Shown one piece after another: positions 7,962 through 15,496 of a DNA stretch of 18,848 nt (its first letter is position 1; each line of letters begins with the position of its first letter). The translations under genes and the position numbers were made by a program. The stretch comes from JBHHWH01 sp046756405. Its GTDB lineage: Bacteria; Actinomycetota; Acidimicrobiia; Spongiisociales; ZC4RG35. Location: contig JBHHWH010000051.1 of NCBI GenBank assembly GCA_046756405.1, positions 1 to 18,848 of the forward strand, in the 5' to 3' direction. Under the pieces are notes generated by a model that saw nothing but the letters and a program-made list of their open reading frames with translations, searched no databases and was not told the DNA's origin.

Positions 7962-10121
7962 CTAATCGGCCGAAGGGTCGTTGGCGAGCCGGAAGGCAGA
8001 GAACACTCCGTCCACGCCCCGTAGGTCCGACAGCAGCTTGGGGAGCTGACCGGGATCGGAGAGCTCCACTTCGTATTTGAGCACCGCCACCCTGTCGTCG
8101 CCGACGGTTGTCGAGGAAGCGGTGATATTGCCGCCGGTGTCGCTGACCACGGTGGTTACGTCCTTGAGCAGGCGGGTGCGGTCGAGAGCTTCGACCTGGA
8201 TCCACACCACGAACGCCCCAGTGTTGCCCCCCGGCCAGTTCACTTCGACGGTCCGTTCTCTCCGCTCGGTGAGAGTGGCGACGTTGGTGCAATCAGCCCG
8301 GTGGACCGAGACTCCCCTACCAACGGTGACATATCCGATGATCGGGTCGCCTGGCACCGGGGTGCAGCACTTGGCCAGGTGAACCAGCATGTCGTCCTGG
8401 CCTTCGACCACGACCTGAACGTCGGAGATCCGGCGGCGGCGGGGGCGAAACAGGTCGTCGACGGTGTCGGGGGTGAGGATGCGGTGCAGGCGCGCCCCCA
8501 CCGAGTCGATGGAAACGTGTCCCTCACCGAGAGCCACGAGCAGGGTCTCGACATTCTTCTGGCCCAGCTCGGCGGCGACCGTGGCCAGATGCTGATCTCG
8601 CTCCGCGGCCGAAAGGTCGGGGGCTTCGCGGCGGAACAGGTTCTGGACCAACTCCTTTCCTTCGGCCAGGGCCTGGTCGCGACGCTCCTTCTGGAACCAC
8701 TGCTTGATCTTGGTCTTGGCCTTACCGGTGCGCACGAACTTCAGCCAGTCCCGGCTGGGACCGGCGCCGGGAGACTTGGAGGTGATGATCTCGACGATGT
8801 CGCCCGACTCGAGACGGGTCGCCAGGGGGACCAGACGCCCGTTCACCCTCGCCCCCACACAGCGGTGTCCCACCTCGGTGTGGACGGCATAGGCGAAGTC
8901 GACTGTGGTCGCCCCGCGAGGAAGTTCCTTCACATCGCCCTGGGGGGTAAGCACGAACACCTCATCCTGGTAGAGGTCGAGCTTGAGGTTGGCGAGGAAC
9001 TCCTCCGGGTCCTCGTCCAGGGTCTCCACCTCCACACCGGTGGCCGGGTTGATCACACCCTCCTTGTAACGCCAGTGGGCGGCGATCCCCCATTCGGCCC
9101 GCCGGTGCATCTCCTCGGTCCGGATCTGAATTTCGAGGGGCTTGCCGTCCGGCCCGATGACGGTGGTGTGGAGGGACTGGTAGAGGTTGATCTTGGGCAT
9201 GGCGATGAAGTCCTTGAAACGCCCGGTGACCGGCACCCAATGGCTGTGGACGAGGCCGAGGGCCGCGTAGCAGTCTCGGGTGTTCTTGGTGATGATGCGG
9301 ATACCGATGAGATCGTGGATGTCCTCAAAGGGTCGTCCCTGCTCCTGCATCTTCCGCCAGATCGAATACTGGTGCTTGGGGCGTCCTGTCACCTTGGCTT
9401 CGATGTCGGACTCCTGGAGAAGGGACTGAATCTTGTCGATCATCTCCTCGATGAACGCCTCCCGCTGCGGGGCTCGCTCGGCGAGCTTGGTGGTGATCTC
9501 TGCGTTGGGTCCGGGATAGAGGATGGCGAAACACCGATCCTCGAACTCGTGCTTTATCTCCTGGACACCCAGACGGTGGGCCAGGGGGGCGTAGACATCG
9601 AGGGTCTCTCGTGCCACTCGCTTCTGCTTCTCCTCGCGCAGGGCATGCACGGTGCGTATGTTGTGGAGGCGGTCGAACAGCTTGATCACCAGTACCCGCA
9701 CGTCCTGGGCCATGGCCACCACCATCTTGCGGATACTCGCAGCTTGGGCCTGCTCCCGGTTGGAGTAACGGACCCGATCGAGCTTGGTCACCCCGTCGAT
9801 GAGGCGGGCGATCTCGTCGCCGAACTCTGAACGTAGATCGTCGAGGGTGAGTTCGGTGTCCTCCACCGTGTCGTGGAGCAGGGCCGCAGCCACGGTGGCT
9901 TCGTCGAGGCCGTGCTCGGCGAGCATGAGCGCTACCGCGAGGGGATGAGTGATGAAGGGATCCCCGGTTTTGCGGAGCTGACCCTGGTGCGCGACTGCCG
10001 CCACCTCACGGGCGCGGGTGATCAGATCCACATCACCCTCGGGGTGGTGGGAGCGGAAGGCGTCGATCACCCGATCCAGGGTGACCGACACCGTCTGATC
10101 AGTCGTAGCGGATGAGGGCAT
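7962..10121 (-). CDS. rel: Bifunctional (p)ppGpp synthetase/hydrolase Rel
   Basis: This 719-residue protein makes and degrades the stringent-response alarmone (p)ppGpp. The hydrolase HD domain has HQGQLRKTGDPFITHP (45-60) and LLHDTVEDT (81-89), keeping the HD and ED residues needed for hydrolysis. The synthetase domain contains GRPKHQYSIWRKMQ (246-259), the RFKD motif (301-304) typical of bifunctional enzymes rather than the EXDD of RelA-only enzymes, and YQSLHTTVIGPDGKPLEIQIRT. A TGS domain (about 387-450), a conserved Cys region (AKCCTPVPGDPIIGY) and a C-terminal ACT domain complete the standard layout. The ATG at 10121 overlaps apt by 23 bases. A GTG at 10091, after the apt stop, is an alternative start that would shorten the protein by ten residues without touching any domain. 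Confidence 0.97.
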   Translation of the reverse strand: MPSSATTDQTVSVTLDRVIDAFRSHHPEGDVDLITRAREVAAVAHQGQLRKTGDPFITHPLAVALMLAEHGLDEATVAAALLHDTVEDTELTLDDLRSEFGDEIARLIDGVTKLDRVRYSNREQAQAASIRKMVVAMAQDVRVLVIKLFDRLHNIRTVHALREEKQKRVARETLDVYAPLAHRLGVQEIKHEFEDRCFAILYPGPNAEITTKLAERAPQREAFIEEMIDKIQSLLQESDIEAKVTGRPKHQYSIWRKMQEQGRPFEDIHDLIGIRIITKNTRDCYAALGLVHSHWVPVTGRFKDFIAMPKINLYQSLHTTVIGPDGKPLEIQIRTEEMHRRAEWGIAAHWRYKEGVINPATGVEVETLDEDPEEFLANLKLDLYQDEVFVLTPQGDVKELPRGATTVDFAYAVHTEVGHRCVGARVNGRLVPLATRLESGDIVEIITSKSPGAGPSRDWLKFVRTGKAKTKIKQWFQKERRDQALAEGKELVQNLFRREAPDLSAAERDQHLATVAAELGQKNVETLLVALGEGHVSIDSVGARLHRILTPDTVDDLFRPRRRRISDVQVVVEGQDDMLVHLAKCCTPVPGDPIIGYVTVGRGVSVHRADCTNVATLTERRERTVEVNWPGGNTGAFVVWIQVEALDRTRLLKDVTTVVSDTGGNITASSTTVGDDRVAVLKYEVELSDPGQLPKLLSDLRGVDGVFSAFRLANDPSAD

Positions 10122-10617
10122 GGAGGGGAACTCCGTCGAGTACGTCAACGCCGCCCAGGAAGACCAATTCGATAAAACAGGCGAAGCCGACAAGGTCTGC
10201 CCCGAGGGAGCGCAGCAGCCGGATGGCTGCAGCCGCGGTTCCCCCGGTAGCGATCACATCGTCGACCAGGAGCACCCTCTCCCCCTTGCTGAGGGCGTCA
10301 ACATGGATCTCCAGGGCGTCGGTTCCGTACTCGAGCTCGTATTCCTCCCGCACCGTCTCATAGGGGAGCTTGCCCGGCTTGCGCACGGGGATGAATCCGG
10401 CGCCGAGCCGCTCTGCGACCGGGGTGGCCAAAGTAAAGCCCCGGGCCTCGATCCCGGCCACCTTGGTCACGCCCTGATCTTTGAAAGGCTCCGCCAGGGT
10501 ATCCACCAGGGTGGCGAAAGCCTTACCGTCGGCCAGGACCGGGGTGATGTCTTTGAAGATGATCCCCGGCTCGGGAAAGTCGGGAATGTCGCGTATGAGG
10601 GCAGCTAGTTCTTTCAC
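10099..10617 (-). CDS. apt: Adenine phosphoribosyltransferase
   Basis: This 172-residue cytoplasmic enzyme salvages adenine with PRPP to form AMP. The N-terminus IRDIPDFPEPGIIFKDITP (8-26) is the hallmark of bacterial APRT, GIEARGF (55-61) forms part of the purine site, and LLVDDVIATGGTA (116-128) is the PRPP-binding loop with its acidic pair. The length is standard. The start is the GTG at 10617, which reproduces the family N-terminus. No obvious Shine-Dalgarno sequence is seen in the 21 bases after secF. Its 3' end overlaps the start of rel, so both are probably translated from one message. The apt-rel pairing downstream of secDF is conserved in actinobacteria and joins purine salvage with purine-derived alarmone metabolism. 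Confidence 0.97.
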   Translation of the reverse strand: MKELAALIRDIPDFPEPGIIFKDITPVLADGKAFATLVDTLAEPFKDQGVTKVAGIEARGFTLATPVAERLGAGFIPVRKPGKLPYETVREEYELEYGTDALEIHVDALSKGERVLLVDDVIATGGTAAAAIRLLRSLGADLVGFACFIELVFLGGVDVLDGVPLHALIRYD

Positions 10618-10638
10618 TCAACAGAGTTTACGCCCCGA

Positions 10639-11598
10639 TCACCGTCTTCCCGCCTTAACCCGCCGGGCGACCCATTCAGCCCGCTCCTGCCACTCCTCTT
10701 CCCCCTCTTTCCAGACCGCCAGGAGTGGGGCAGCCACAAAGATCGACGAATAGGTCCCGGCGGCGATACCAACGAAGAGCGCCAGAGCGAAATCGAGGAG
10801 GGTCGGAGCACCCAGGATGAAAGATCCCACGAAGAGAATGCTCCCCACTGGAAGCAGAGAGGTCAACGAAGTGGCAAGGGATCGCGCCAGCACGGCGTTC
10901 ATGGACTGGTTAACGATCTCGCTGTAGGTGAGTTCTTCCTCGATCGCCACCAACTCCTCCACCTTGTCGAAGACGACCACCGTGTCGTAGAGGGAGTATC
11001 CGAGCACCACCAGCACCGCCACCACCGTTGCGGGAGTAACGGTGAAGCCGGTCAGGGCATAGACACCGACAGTGATGGTGAGATCGTGAAAGAGGGCGGC
11101 GAGGCCGGCGAGGGCCATCTTGAACTCCAGCCTCCAACTGATGAAGAGAACCACCGCGCCGAGGAAAACAGCCAAGGCGATCAGCGCCCGTTCGGCCACC
11201 AAACGGCCGAAGGAGGGTCCGACCGCCGAGACGGAGATGTCCGGCCGATCGGCAGCGGTGACCTGGGCGAGTCTCTCCACCGCAGCGCTTTCGGTGTTTG
11301 GGTCGAGCTCTTCGGTGGTCACCCGGACAGAGGTGCCTCCGTCGAGAAGCTGGATGACTGCATCGGATACCCCCACCTCCACCAGGGCCTCCCTGATCTC
11401 GGCGACGTCAGCTCCCAACGGGTTGGGGGCTTGGAAAGCGGCTCCGCCCACGAACTCGATCCCGAGGTTGAGCCCCCGCGCGGCGAATCCGGCCACCGAC
11501 AGCAGGAGCACTACCGCCGAGATGGCGAACCAGCGTCGACGGTTCCCCACAAAGTCGATGGTCGTCTCGCCCCTCATCAGTCTCTTCCAGGGGCTCAT
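10639..11598 (-). CDS. secF: Protein translocase subunit SecF
   Basis: This 319-residue membrane protein, with SecD, uses the proton gradient to help pull secreted proteins across the membrane. It has a first membrane helix (about 22-41), a periplasmic-side domain with LNLGIEFVGGAAFQ (43-56), and a C-terminal bundle of five helices (about 137-296). GYSLYDTVVVFDKVEEL (200-216) and the LARSLATSLTSLLP loop (237-250) are the conserved SecF signatures. The ATG at 11598 overlaps the secD stop as ATGA and has GAAGGGG seven bases upstream. A longer reading frame from 11625 is possible but runs into secD and adds nothing conserved. The tail after the last helix is short and basic. Confidence 0.96.
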   Translation of the reverse strand: MSPWKRLMRGETTIDFVGNRRRWFAISAVVLLLSVAGFAARGLNLGIEFVGGAAFQAPNPLGADVAEIREALVEVGVSDAVIQLLDGGTSVRVTTEELDPNTESAAVERLAQVTAADRPDISVSAVGPSFGRLVAERALIALAVFLGAVVLFISWRLEFKMALAGLAALFHDLTITVGVYALTGFTVTPATVVAVLVVLGYSLYDTVVVFDKVEELVAIEEELTYSEIVNQSMNAVLARSLATSLTSLLPVGSILFVGSFILGAPTLLDFALALFVGIAAGTYSSIFVAAPLLAVWKEGEEEWQERAEWVARRVKAGRR

Positions 11599-13007
11599 CG
11601 CGCAGCCCCTTCGATGCTGAACCAACCACCGCTGCCAAGCCTCGACTCGGCCAGGAGGCCGACGGCCCGGCGGGTGTAGGCCCGGGCGATGAACAGGTCG
11701 AGGACGGTGGCGATACCGAGGGCGATGGCGAAGCCCTTGACGGCGCCGACGGCGAGGACCCAGAGAAGGGTTGCGGCGAGAAGGCTTACGGTGTCGGCGG
11801 TAAGGATGGTGCGGTAGGCAAGGCGGAAGCCCTCCTGGGCTGCGTCGAGCACATCCTCACCTTCGCGGATCTTCTCTTTCACCCGCTCGAAGTAGACGAT
11901 ATAGCTGTCGGCGGTGATCCCTACCGAAACGATGATCCCGGTGACACCGGCCAGGGTGAGGGTGAGACCCTGCCAGCGGCCGAAGAGGGCGAAGAGGACG
12001 ATGACCAGAGAGGCGAAAACCGTCAGGCCCCCGATCGCCACCAGCCCCAAGGACCGGTACACGGCAATCAGCACCACTGTGACCAGGGCCAGCCCCAGCA
12101 GGCCGGCGACGATCCCGGCTTGCAGGGAGTCGGCTCCCAAGGTGCCGGACACCTTCTGCACCGAGGACACCTCGAAGGGGACGGGAAGGGACCCATAGCG
12201 GAGCACCACCGCCAACTGGTTGGCCTCACTCTGAGATTCTTCGCCGCCTCCCATGGTGATCTGGGCTCGACCCCCCGTTATGCCCGTTGTCGGGGAGACG
12301 CTCGGGTTGACTACCGGGGCGCTTATCACCTCGCCGTCGAGGACGATGGCGATCTGACGTCGGGGATCGCCGATCGGATAGGAGGCCGCCTTGGCGGTGA
12401 GTTGGGCGAAGGCATTGGCTCCTTCGCTGGTGAAGTCGAGGCTAACGGCCCAGGAGGCTGAGTTGGGGTCGAAGGTGGGAACGGCGTCCGCCACCTGCTC
12501 GCCCATGAGCTTCGCCGGGCCGAGGTGGAGCACTACACGACCTCCCCGGTCGTCCTCGAGCAGATAGGCCTCCTGGGTGGGGTCGTCCTCGATGGTGAGT
12601 CCCGTTTCGTCGTCGATCCCGTGCGTACCGGTGCCGGCCAGAGGACCCACCGACCCAGGGAAAGCCTCCAACACCGAGCGGAAGGAGAGAAGCCCGGTCT
12701 GCCCAACGGCTTCGATCGCCCGCTGCTCATCCTCCACTCCGGGTAGTTGGACTACGACGGTGTTATCTCCGGAAATGGCGATGTCCGGCTCCTGCACATC
12801 GCCGAAGTCCTCGATCCGGCGCAGCATCACTGCCACCGCCACCTCGAGGAGGTCCGGGTCGGTTCCCTGCGGAGCGGTGAGGATGACCGCAGTGCCCCCC
12901 TGGAGGTCGAGGCCGAGCTTCGGGGTGACCCCGGTGAGGGTGGCGATAGCCAGGCCTCCCCACGCCACCACCACAACGATGATCAGCCCGACTAGCCGGC
13001 GGCTCAC
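11595..13007 (-). CDS. secD: Protein translocase subunit SecD
   Basis: This 470-residue membrane protein is the partner of SecF. It has a first membrane helix at about 5-24, the conserved GLDLQGGTAVILTAP (32-46), a large extracytoplasmic domain (about 45-290) that includes the P1-type fold (LLEVAVAVMLRRIEDFG), and a C-terminal bundle of membrane helices from about 298. The proton-relay region is SVGITADSYIVYFERVKEKI (361-380). It is shorter than E. coli SecD and similar to other actinobacterial forms, which lack the long insertions. The start is a GTG one base after the yajC stop, so it is probably translated by reinitiation. Its stop overlaps the secF start. No separate promoter is visible. 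Confidence 0.96.
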   Translation of the reverse strand: MSRRLVGLIIVVVVAWGGLAIATLTGVTPKLGLDLQGGTAVILTAPQGTDPDLLEVAVAVMLRRIEDFGDVQEPDIAISGDNTVVVQLPGVEDEQRAIEAVGQTGLLSFRSVLEAFPGSVGPLAGTGTHGIDDETGLTIEDDPTQEAYLLEDDRGGRVVLHLGPAKLMGEQVADAVPTFDPNSASWAVSLDFTSEGANAFAQLTAKAASYPIGDPRRQIAIVLDGEVISAPVVNPSVSPTTGITGGRAQITMGGGEESQSEANQLAVVLRYGSLPVPFEVSSVQKVSGTLGADSLQAGIVAGLLGLALVTVVLIAVYRSLGLVAIGGLTVFASLVIVLFALFGRWQGLTLTLAGVTGIIVSVGITADSYIVYFERVKEKIREGEDVLDAAQEGFRLAYRTILTADTVSLLAATLLWVLAVGAVKGFAIALGIATVLDLFIARAYTRRAVGLLAESRLGSGGWFSIEGAAR

Positions 13008-13008
13008 T

Positions 13009-13305
13009 TCACTCGCTGTCCCCGACGCGGGTTCCGATCGCTCGCCGTGACACCCGGATCTTTCCCTCCTCCACCCGTAGCACGATCGAGTCGTCGTCGG
13101 CTGAGATCACTGTGCCGTGGATTCCTCCCACGGTGCGCACCTCGTCTCCTGCTTTGATCGAAGCGGCAAGCTCCTGCTGAGCTTTAGCCCTCTTTCTTTG
13201 CGGTCGGATGAGCAGGAAATAGAAGATTCCGATCATCGCCGCCAGGAAGATGAGAGATGTCAGGCCGCTGCCGGTGGTTTCTTGTCCAAACGTGACAAAG
13301 ATCAC
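13009..13305 (-). CDS. yajC: Preprotein translocase accessory subunit YajC
   Basis: This 98-residue single-pass membrane protein is a partner of SecDF in the Sec translocon. One hydrophobic helix (about 15-34, ending FYFLLIRPQRKRAKA) is followed by the characteristic basic patch and a small cytoplasmic domain with IKAGDEVRTVGGIHGTV (50-66), the family signature. The length is typical. The GTG at 13305 has a strong GGAGG four bases upstream (13310-13314), the clearest ribosome-binding site in this part of the window, which fits the first gene of a transcription unit. secD begins one base after its stop. Confidence 0.95.
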   Translation of the reverse strand: MIFVTFGQETTGSGLTSLIFLAAMIGIFYFLLIRPQRKRAKAQQELAASIKAGDEVRTVGGIHGTVISADDDSIVLRVEEGKIRVSRRAIGTRVGDSE

Positions 13306-13329
13306 GGTTCCTCCGTGAGATTGGTGAAC

Positions 13330-13352
13330 GGAGCGAGGTTAGGACTCGCTCC
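13330..13352 (-). promoter_or_regulatory. 8-bp hairpin between ruvB and yajC
   Basis: A perfect inverted repeat GGAGCGAG / CTCGCTCC with a 7-base loop lies in the 73-base gap, 26 bases after the ruvB stop and 24 bases before the yajC GTG. No T-run follows it on the minus strand, so it is not a textbook intrinsic terminator. It may stabilise the ruvCAB 3' end, partly attenuate read-through, or form part of the yajC leader. No convincing -35/-10 pair was seen nearby. Confidence 0.4.
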
Positions 13353-13378
13353 CACGAACGGCGAACTGGATGGCGCGA

Positions 13379-14395
13379 CTAGATGAGCTTGCCCTGGGGG
13401 TCGAGGGGAGGCTGCACTCCGAGGTGAACGTAGGCGTGCTCGGTGGCCATCCGCCCCCGGGGAGTTCTCTTCATGAGTCCAGTCTGGAGCAGGAACGGCT
13501 CGTAGGCATCCTCGACCGTCTCGGGCTCTTCTCCGACGGCGATAGCGAGGGTGGAGAGCCCCACAGGACCACCACCAAACCGGTGAATGATCGCCTCCAA
13601 GATCGCACGGTCGACCTTGTCCAACCCCAGGTCATCGACTTCGAACACCTCTAGGGCTTCTCCCGCCACCTTCTCGTCAATCACCCCAGAGGCCCTGGCC
13701 ACCGCATAGTCCCGTACCCTGGCGAGCAGCCGGTTGGCGATCCTTGGGGTCCTCCGGCTTCTCGCCGCGAGAAGATCCGCAGCACCAGAGGCGATCTCCA
13801 CCTCCAGAATGCGAGCGGAGCGGCGAATGATCCGAGCCAGGTCGGCCGGCTCGTAGTAGTCGAGTTTCTCTTCGACGCCGAAGCGGTCCCGGAGCGGCGC
13901 GGTGACCTTTCCCTTCCGAGTGGTAGCCCCCACCAGGGTGAAACGGGGCAGGTCGATCCGGATTGACTGTGCCGTTGGACCCTTGCCCAGAACCACATCG
14001 AGCTGGAAGTCCTCCATGGCTGGATAGAGAACCTCTTCGACGGCCCGGGGGAGGCGGTGAATCTCATCGATGAAGAAGACATCTTGGGGTTGGAGGTTGG
14101 AGAGAATGGCGGCCAGGTCTCCGGGGCGGTCGAGGGCCGGACCGGAGGTCACCCGAAACGACACCCCCTTTTCCGCGGCAATGATCCCCGCCAGGGTGGT
14201 TTTTCCCAAGCCCGGAGGACCGGACAGCAGAACATGGTCCAGGGGTCTGTCCTGCTTGAGGGAAGCTTCAAGGGCGATGCGGAGCCGTTCTTTCACCGGG
14301 CCCTGACCGATGAAGTCGTCAAGTCGCCGGGGCCGAAGAGTGAGCTCCTCCTCGTCCTCGACCACCGGGCTCAGCAGGCTGTCTTCGCGCCCCAC
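13379..14395 (-). CDS. ruvB: Holliday junction branch migration ATPase RuvB
   Basis: This 338-residue AAA+ motor forms hexameric rings that pump DNA through RuvA-bound Holliday junctions. Walker A is GPPGLGKT (59-66), Walker B is VFFIDEIHRLP (106-116), sensor 1 is LVGATTR (154-160), and the segment with the arginine finger is PLRDRFG (167-173). A C-terminal winged-helix domain contains HRFGGGPVGLSTLA, and the LMKRTPRGR stretch is typical of the family. The start is a GTG at 14395 that shares one base with the ruvA stop, indicating coupled translation. The short acidic N-terminus before RPRRLDDFIGQ is usual. It is the last gene of ruvCAB, with a 73-base gap to yajC. Confidence 0.98.
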   Translation of the reverse strand: MGREDSLLSPVVEDEEELTLRPRRLDDFIGQGPVKERLRIALEASLKQDRPLDHVLLSGPPGLGKTTLAGIIAAEKGVSFRVTSGPALDRPGDLAAILSNLQPQDVFFIDEIHRLPRAVEEVLYPAMEDFQLDVVLGKGPTAQSIRIDLPRFTLVGATTRKGKVTAPLRDRFGVEEKLDYYEPADLARIIRRSARILEVEIASGAADLLAARSRRTPRIANRLLARVRDYAVARASGVIDEKVAGEALEVFEVDDLGLDKVDRAILEAIIHRFGGGPVGLSTLAIAVGEEPETVEDAYEPFLLQTGLMKRTPRGRMATEHAYVHLGVQPPLDPQGKLI

Positions 14396-14964
14396 TAGCG
14401 GCTACCCAGGTTCTGCAATGCTGCCTTGATCTGGTCCTCCACGGGATCCTTCGGGTTCAGCTCACCGATGGCCATGTTGATCTCGGCGGTGGTGTAGCCC
14501 AACCCTTCGAGGGCCTGCCGGACCGAGCTGAGGCCTGCAGGAGCGGACAACCCCACTTCCGGGCTGGAGAGTTTCGGGGCCAGTTCTAGAACTATCTTCT
14601 GCGCGCCCCGTTTGCCCACTCCAGGGGCCACGGTGAGAGCGTCGGGGTCCCCCGCGGTTATGGCACGGACTATCTCATCCCCGGAGAGCGAGCCGAGCAG
14701 CCCCAAGGCCACCTTGGGCCCCACCCCGTTGGCGGTGAGCAGCACCCGGTAAAGGTCACGGTCGGCGGAGGAGACGAAGCCGTAGAGGCTGATCTCGTCC
14801 TCCCGAACGTGGGTGTGGACATGAACGACGACCTCTTCACCCACCCCGGGCAGGGACGTCAGGTCACGTGGGGTCATGGTCACCTCATAGCCCACGCCTC
14901 CCACGTCGACGCAAACACGGTCCTCTCGGGCGGACACCAACACCCCACGGATACGTCCGATCAT
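14395..14964 (-). CDS. ruvA: Holliday junction branch migration complex subunit RuvA
   Basis: This 189-residue protein binds four-way DNA junctions as a tetramer and loads RuvB. The N-terminal OB domain starts MIGRIRGVLV and contains VDVGGVGYEVTM (19-30). Two helix-hairpin-helix motifs follow: LLTANGVGPKVALGLLG (75-91) and TVAPGVGKRGAQKIVLEL (111-128). The C-terminal domain that contacts RuvB has SVRQALEGLGYTTAEINMAI (147-166). The length is normal. The ATG at 14964 overlaps the ruvC stop as ATGA and has GGAGG seven bases upstream within the end of ruvC, so translation is likely coupled across the operon. Confidence 0.98.
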   Translation of the reverse strand: MIGRIRGVLVSAREDRVCVDVGGVGYEVTMTPRDLTSLPGVGEEVVVHVHTHVREDEISLYGFVSSADRDLYRVLLTANGVGPKVALGLLGSLSGDEIVRAITAGDPDALTVAPGVGKRGAQKIVLELAPKLSSPEVGLSAPAGLSSVRQALEGLGYTTAEINMAIGELNPKDPVEDQIKAALQNLGSR

Positions 14965-15443
14965 CTACCCGCCTCCAGAGCCGCGGACCTGAGATGACAC
15001 AGCGCCAGGGCTAGGGCATCGGCGGCGTCCGCGGGGCGCGGAGGACGGTCGAGCCGGAGGAGGCGGGCAACCATTTGCTGCACCTGCTCCTTGTTAGCCG
15101 ATCCGTCGCCCGTCACCGCAGATTTCACCGCGGTGGGAACGTACTCGTACACCTCCAGCCCCGCAGTGGCGGCCACGAGGATGGCTACCCCCGAGGCCCT
15201 GCCCACGGAGACCGCAGTCTGGAGGTTCCGGTTGGTGAAGACGCTTTCTATCGCAACGACGTCTGGAGCTGCCTCGGCGACCACCCGGGTCAGCTCGGCG
15301 TGAAGTTCCAGAAGACGTCGGCCGGTCGGCAGTTCGGGATCGGTGCGGATCACCCCGGCCAGAACCGCTCGCGGTGGGTGGGCGCCCTCCACCAACCCGT
15401 ATCCCGTGACCGAGAGGCCAGGATCGATTCCCAGGACGAACAT
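14961..15443 (-). CDS. ruvC: Crossover junction endodeoxyribonuclease RuvC
   Basis: This 160-residue nuclease nicks Holliday junctions symmetrically, working with RuvAB. The four catalytic acids are visible: Asp7 in LGIDPGLSVTGYG, Glu66 in VAIESVF, and Asp139 and Asp142 in RPADAADALALALCH. The ATG at 15443 is chosen because it begins directly with the family N-terminus (FVLGIDPG). The frame continues upstream to 15554, but that part overlaps egtD and has no RuvC similarity. No Shine-Dalgarno sequence precedes the ATG. Instead an SOS-box palindrome covers the start codon, so LexA control is likely, as is known for mycobacterial ruvC. It lies 53 bases after egtD and overlaps ruvA by four bases. 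Confidence 0.97.
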   Translation of the reverse strand: MFVLGIDPGLSVTGYGLVEGAHPPRAVLAGVIRTDPELPTGRRLLELHAELTRVVAEAAPDVVAIESVFTNRNLQTAVSVGRASGVAILVAATAGLEVYEYVPTAVKSAVTGDGSANKEQVQQMVARLLRLDRPPRPADAADALALALCHLRSAALEAGR

Positions 15444-15450
15444 ATGTTCT
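15437..15450 (-). promoter_or_regulatory. LexA-type SOS box over the ruvC start codon
   Basis: The core GAAC-ATAT-GTTC (15438-15449) is a perfect 12-bp palindrome. With its flanks, the plus-strand 14-mer matches the Gram-positive/actinobacterial LexA consensus CGAAC-N4-GTTCG at 13 of 14 defined or free positions. The ruvC ATG (15441-15443 on the complement) lies inside it, so a bound repressor would block transcription or initiation at ruvCAB. A possible -10-like TACTGT lies just upstream (15454-15459). The palindrome is seen directly. LexA binding is inferred from the known regulation of ruvC in mycobacteria. Confidence 0.75.
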
Positions 15451-15496
15451 GGAACAGTACTAGATCGAGCGGCGCGAATCCAGGGTTTCGAAGGGA

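Noticed and set aside
8301..9830. 509-codon open frame on the plus strand opposite rel
   Set aside because: It lies wholly antisense to a clear, full-length Rel protein, and its translation shows no recognisable domain. Long antisense frames are common opposite GC-rich genes with strong third-position bias.
15446..15455. Second palindrome GTTC-TG-GAAC next to the SOS box
   Set aside because: The half-sites have the wrong orientation and spacing for a LexA box. It shares a half-site with the real palindrome and is probably a by-product.
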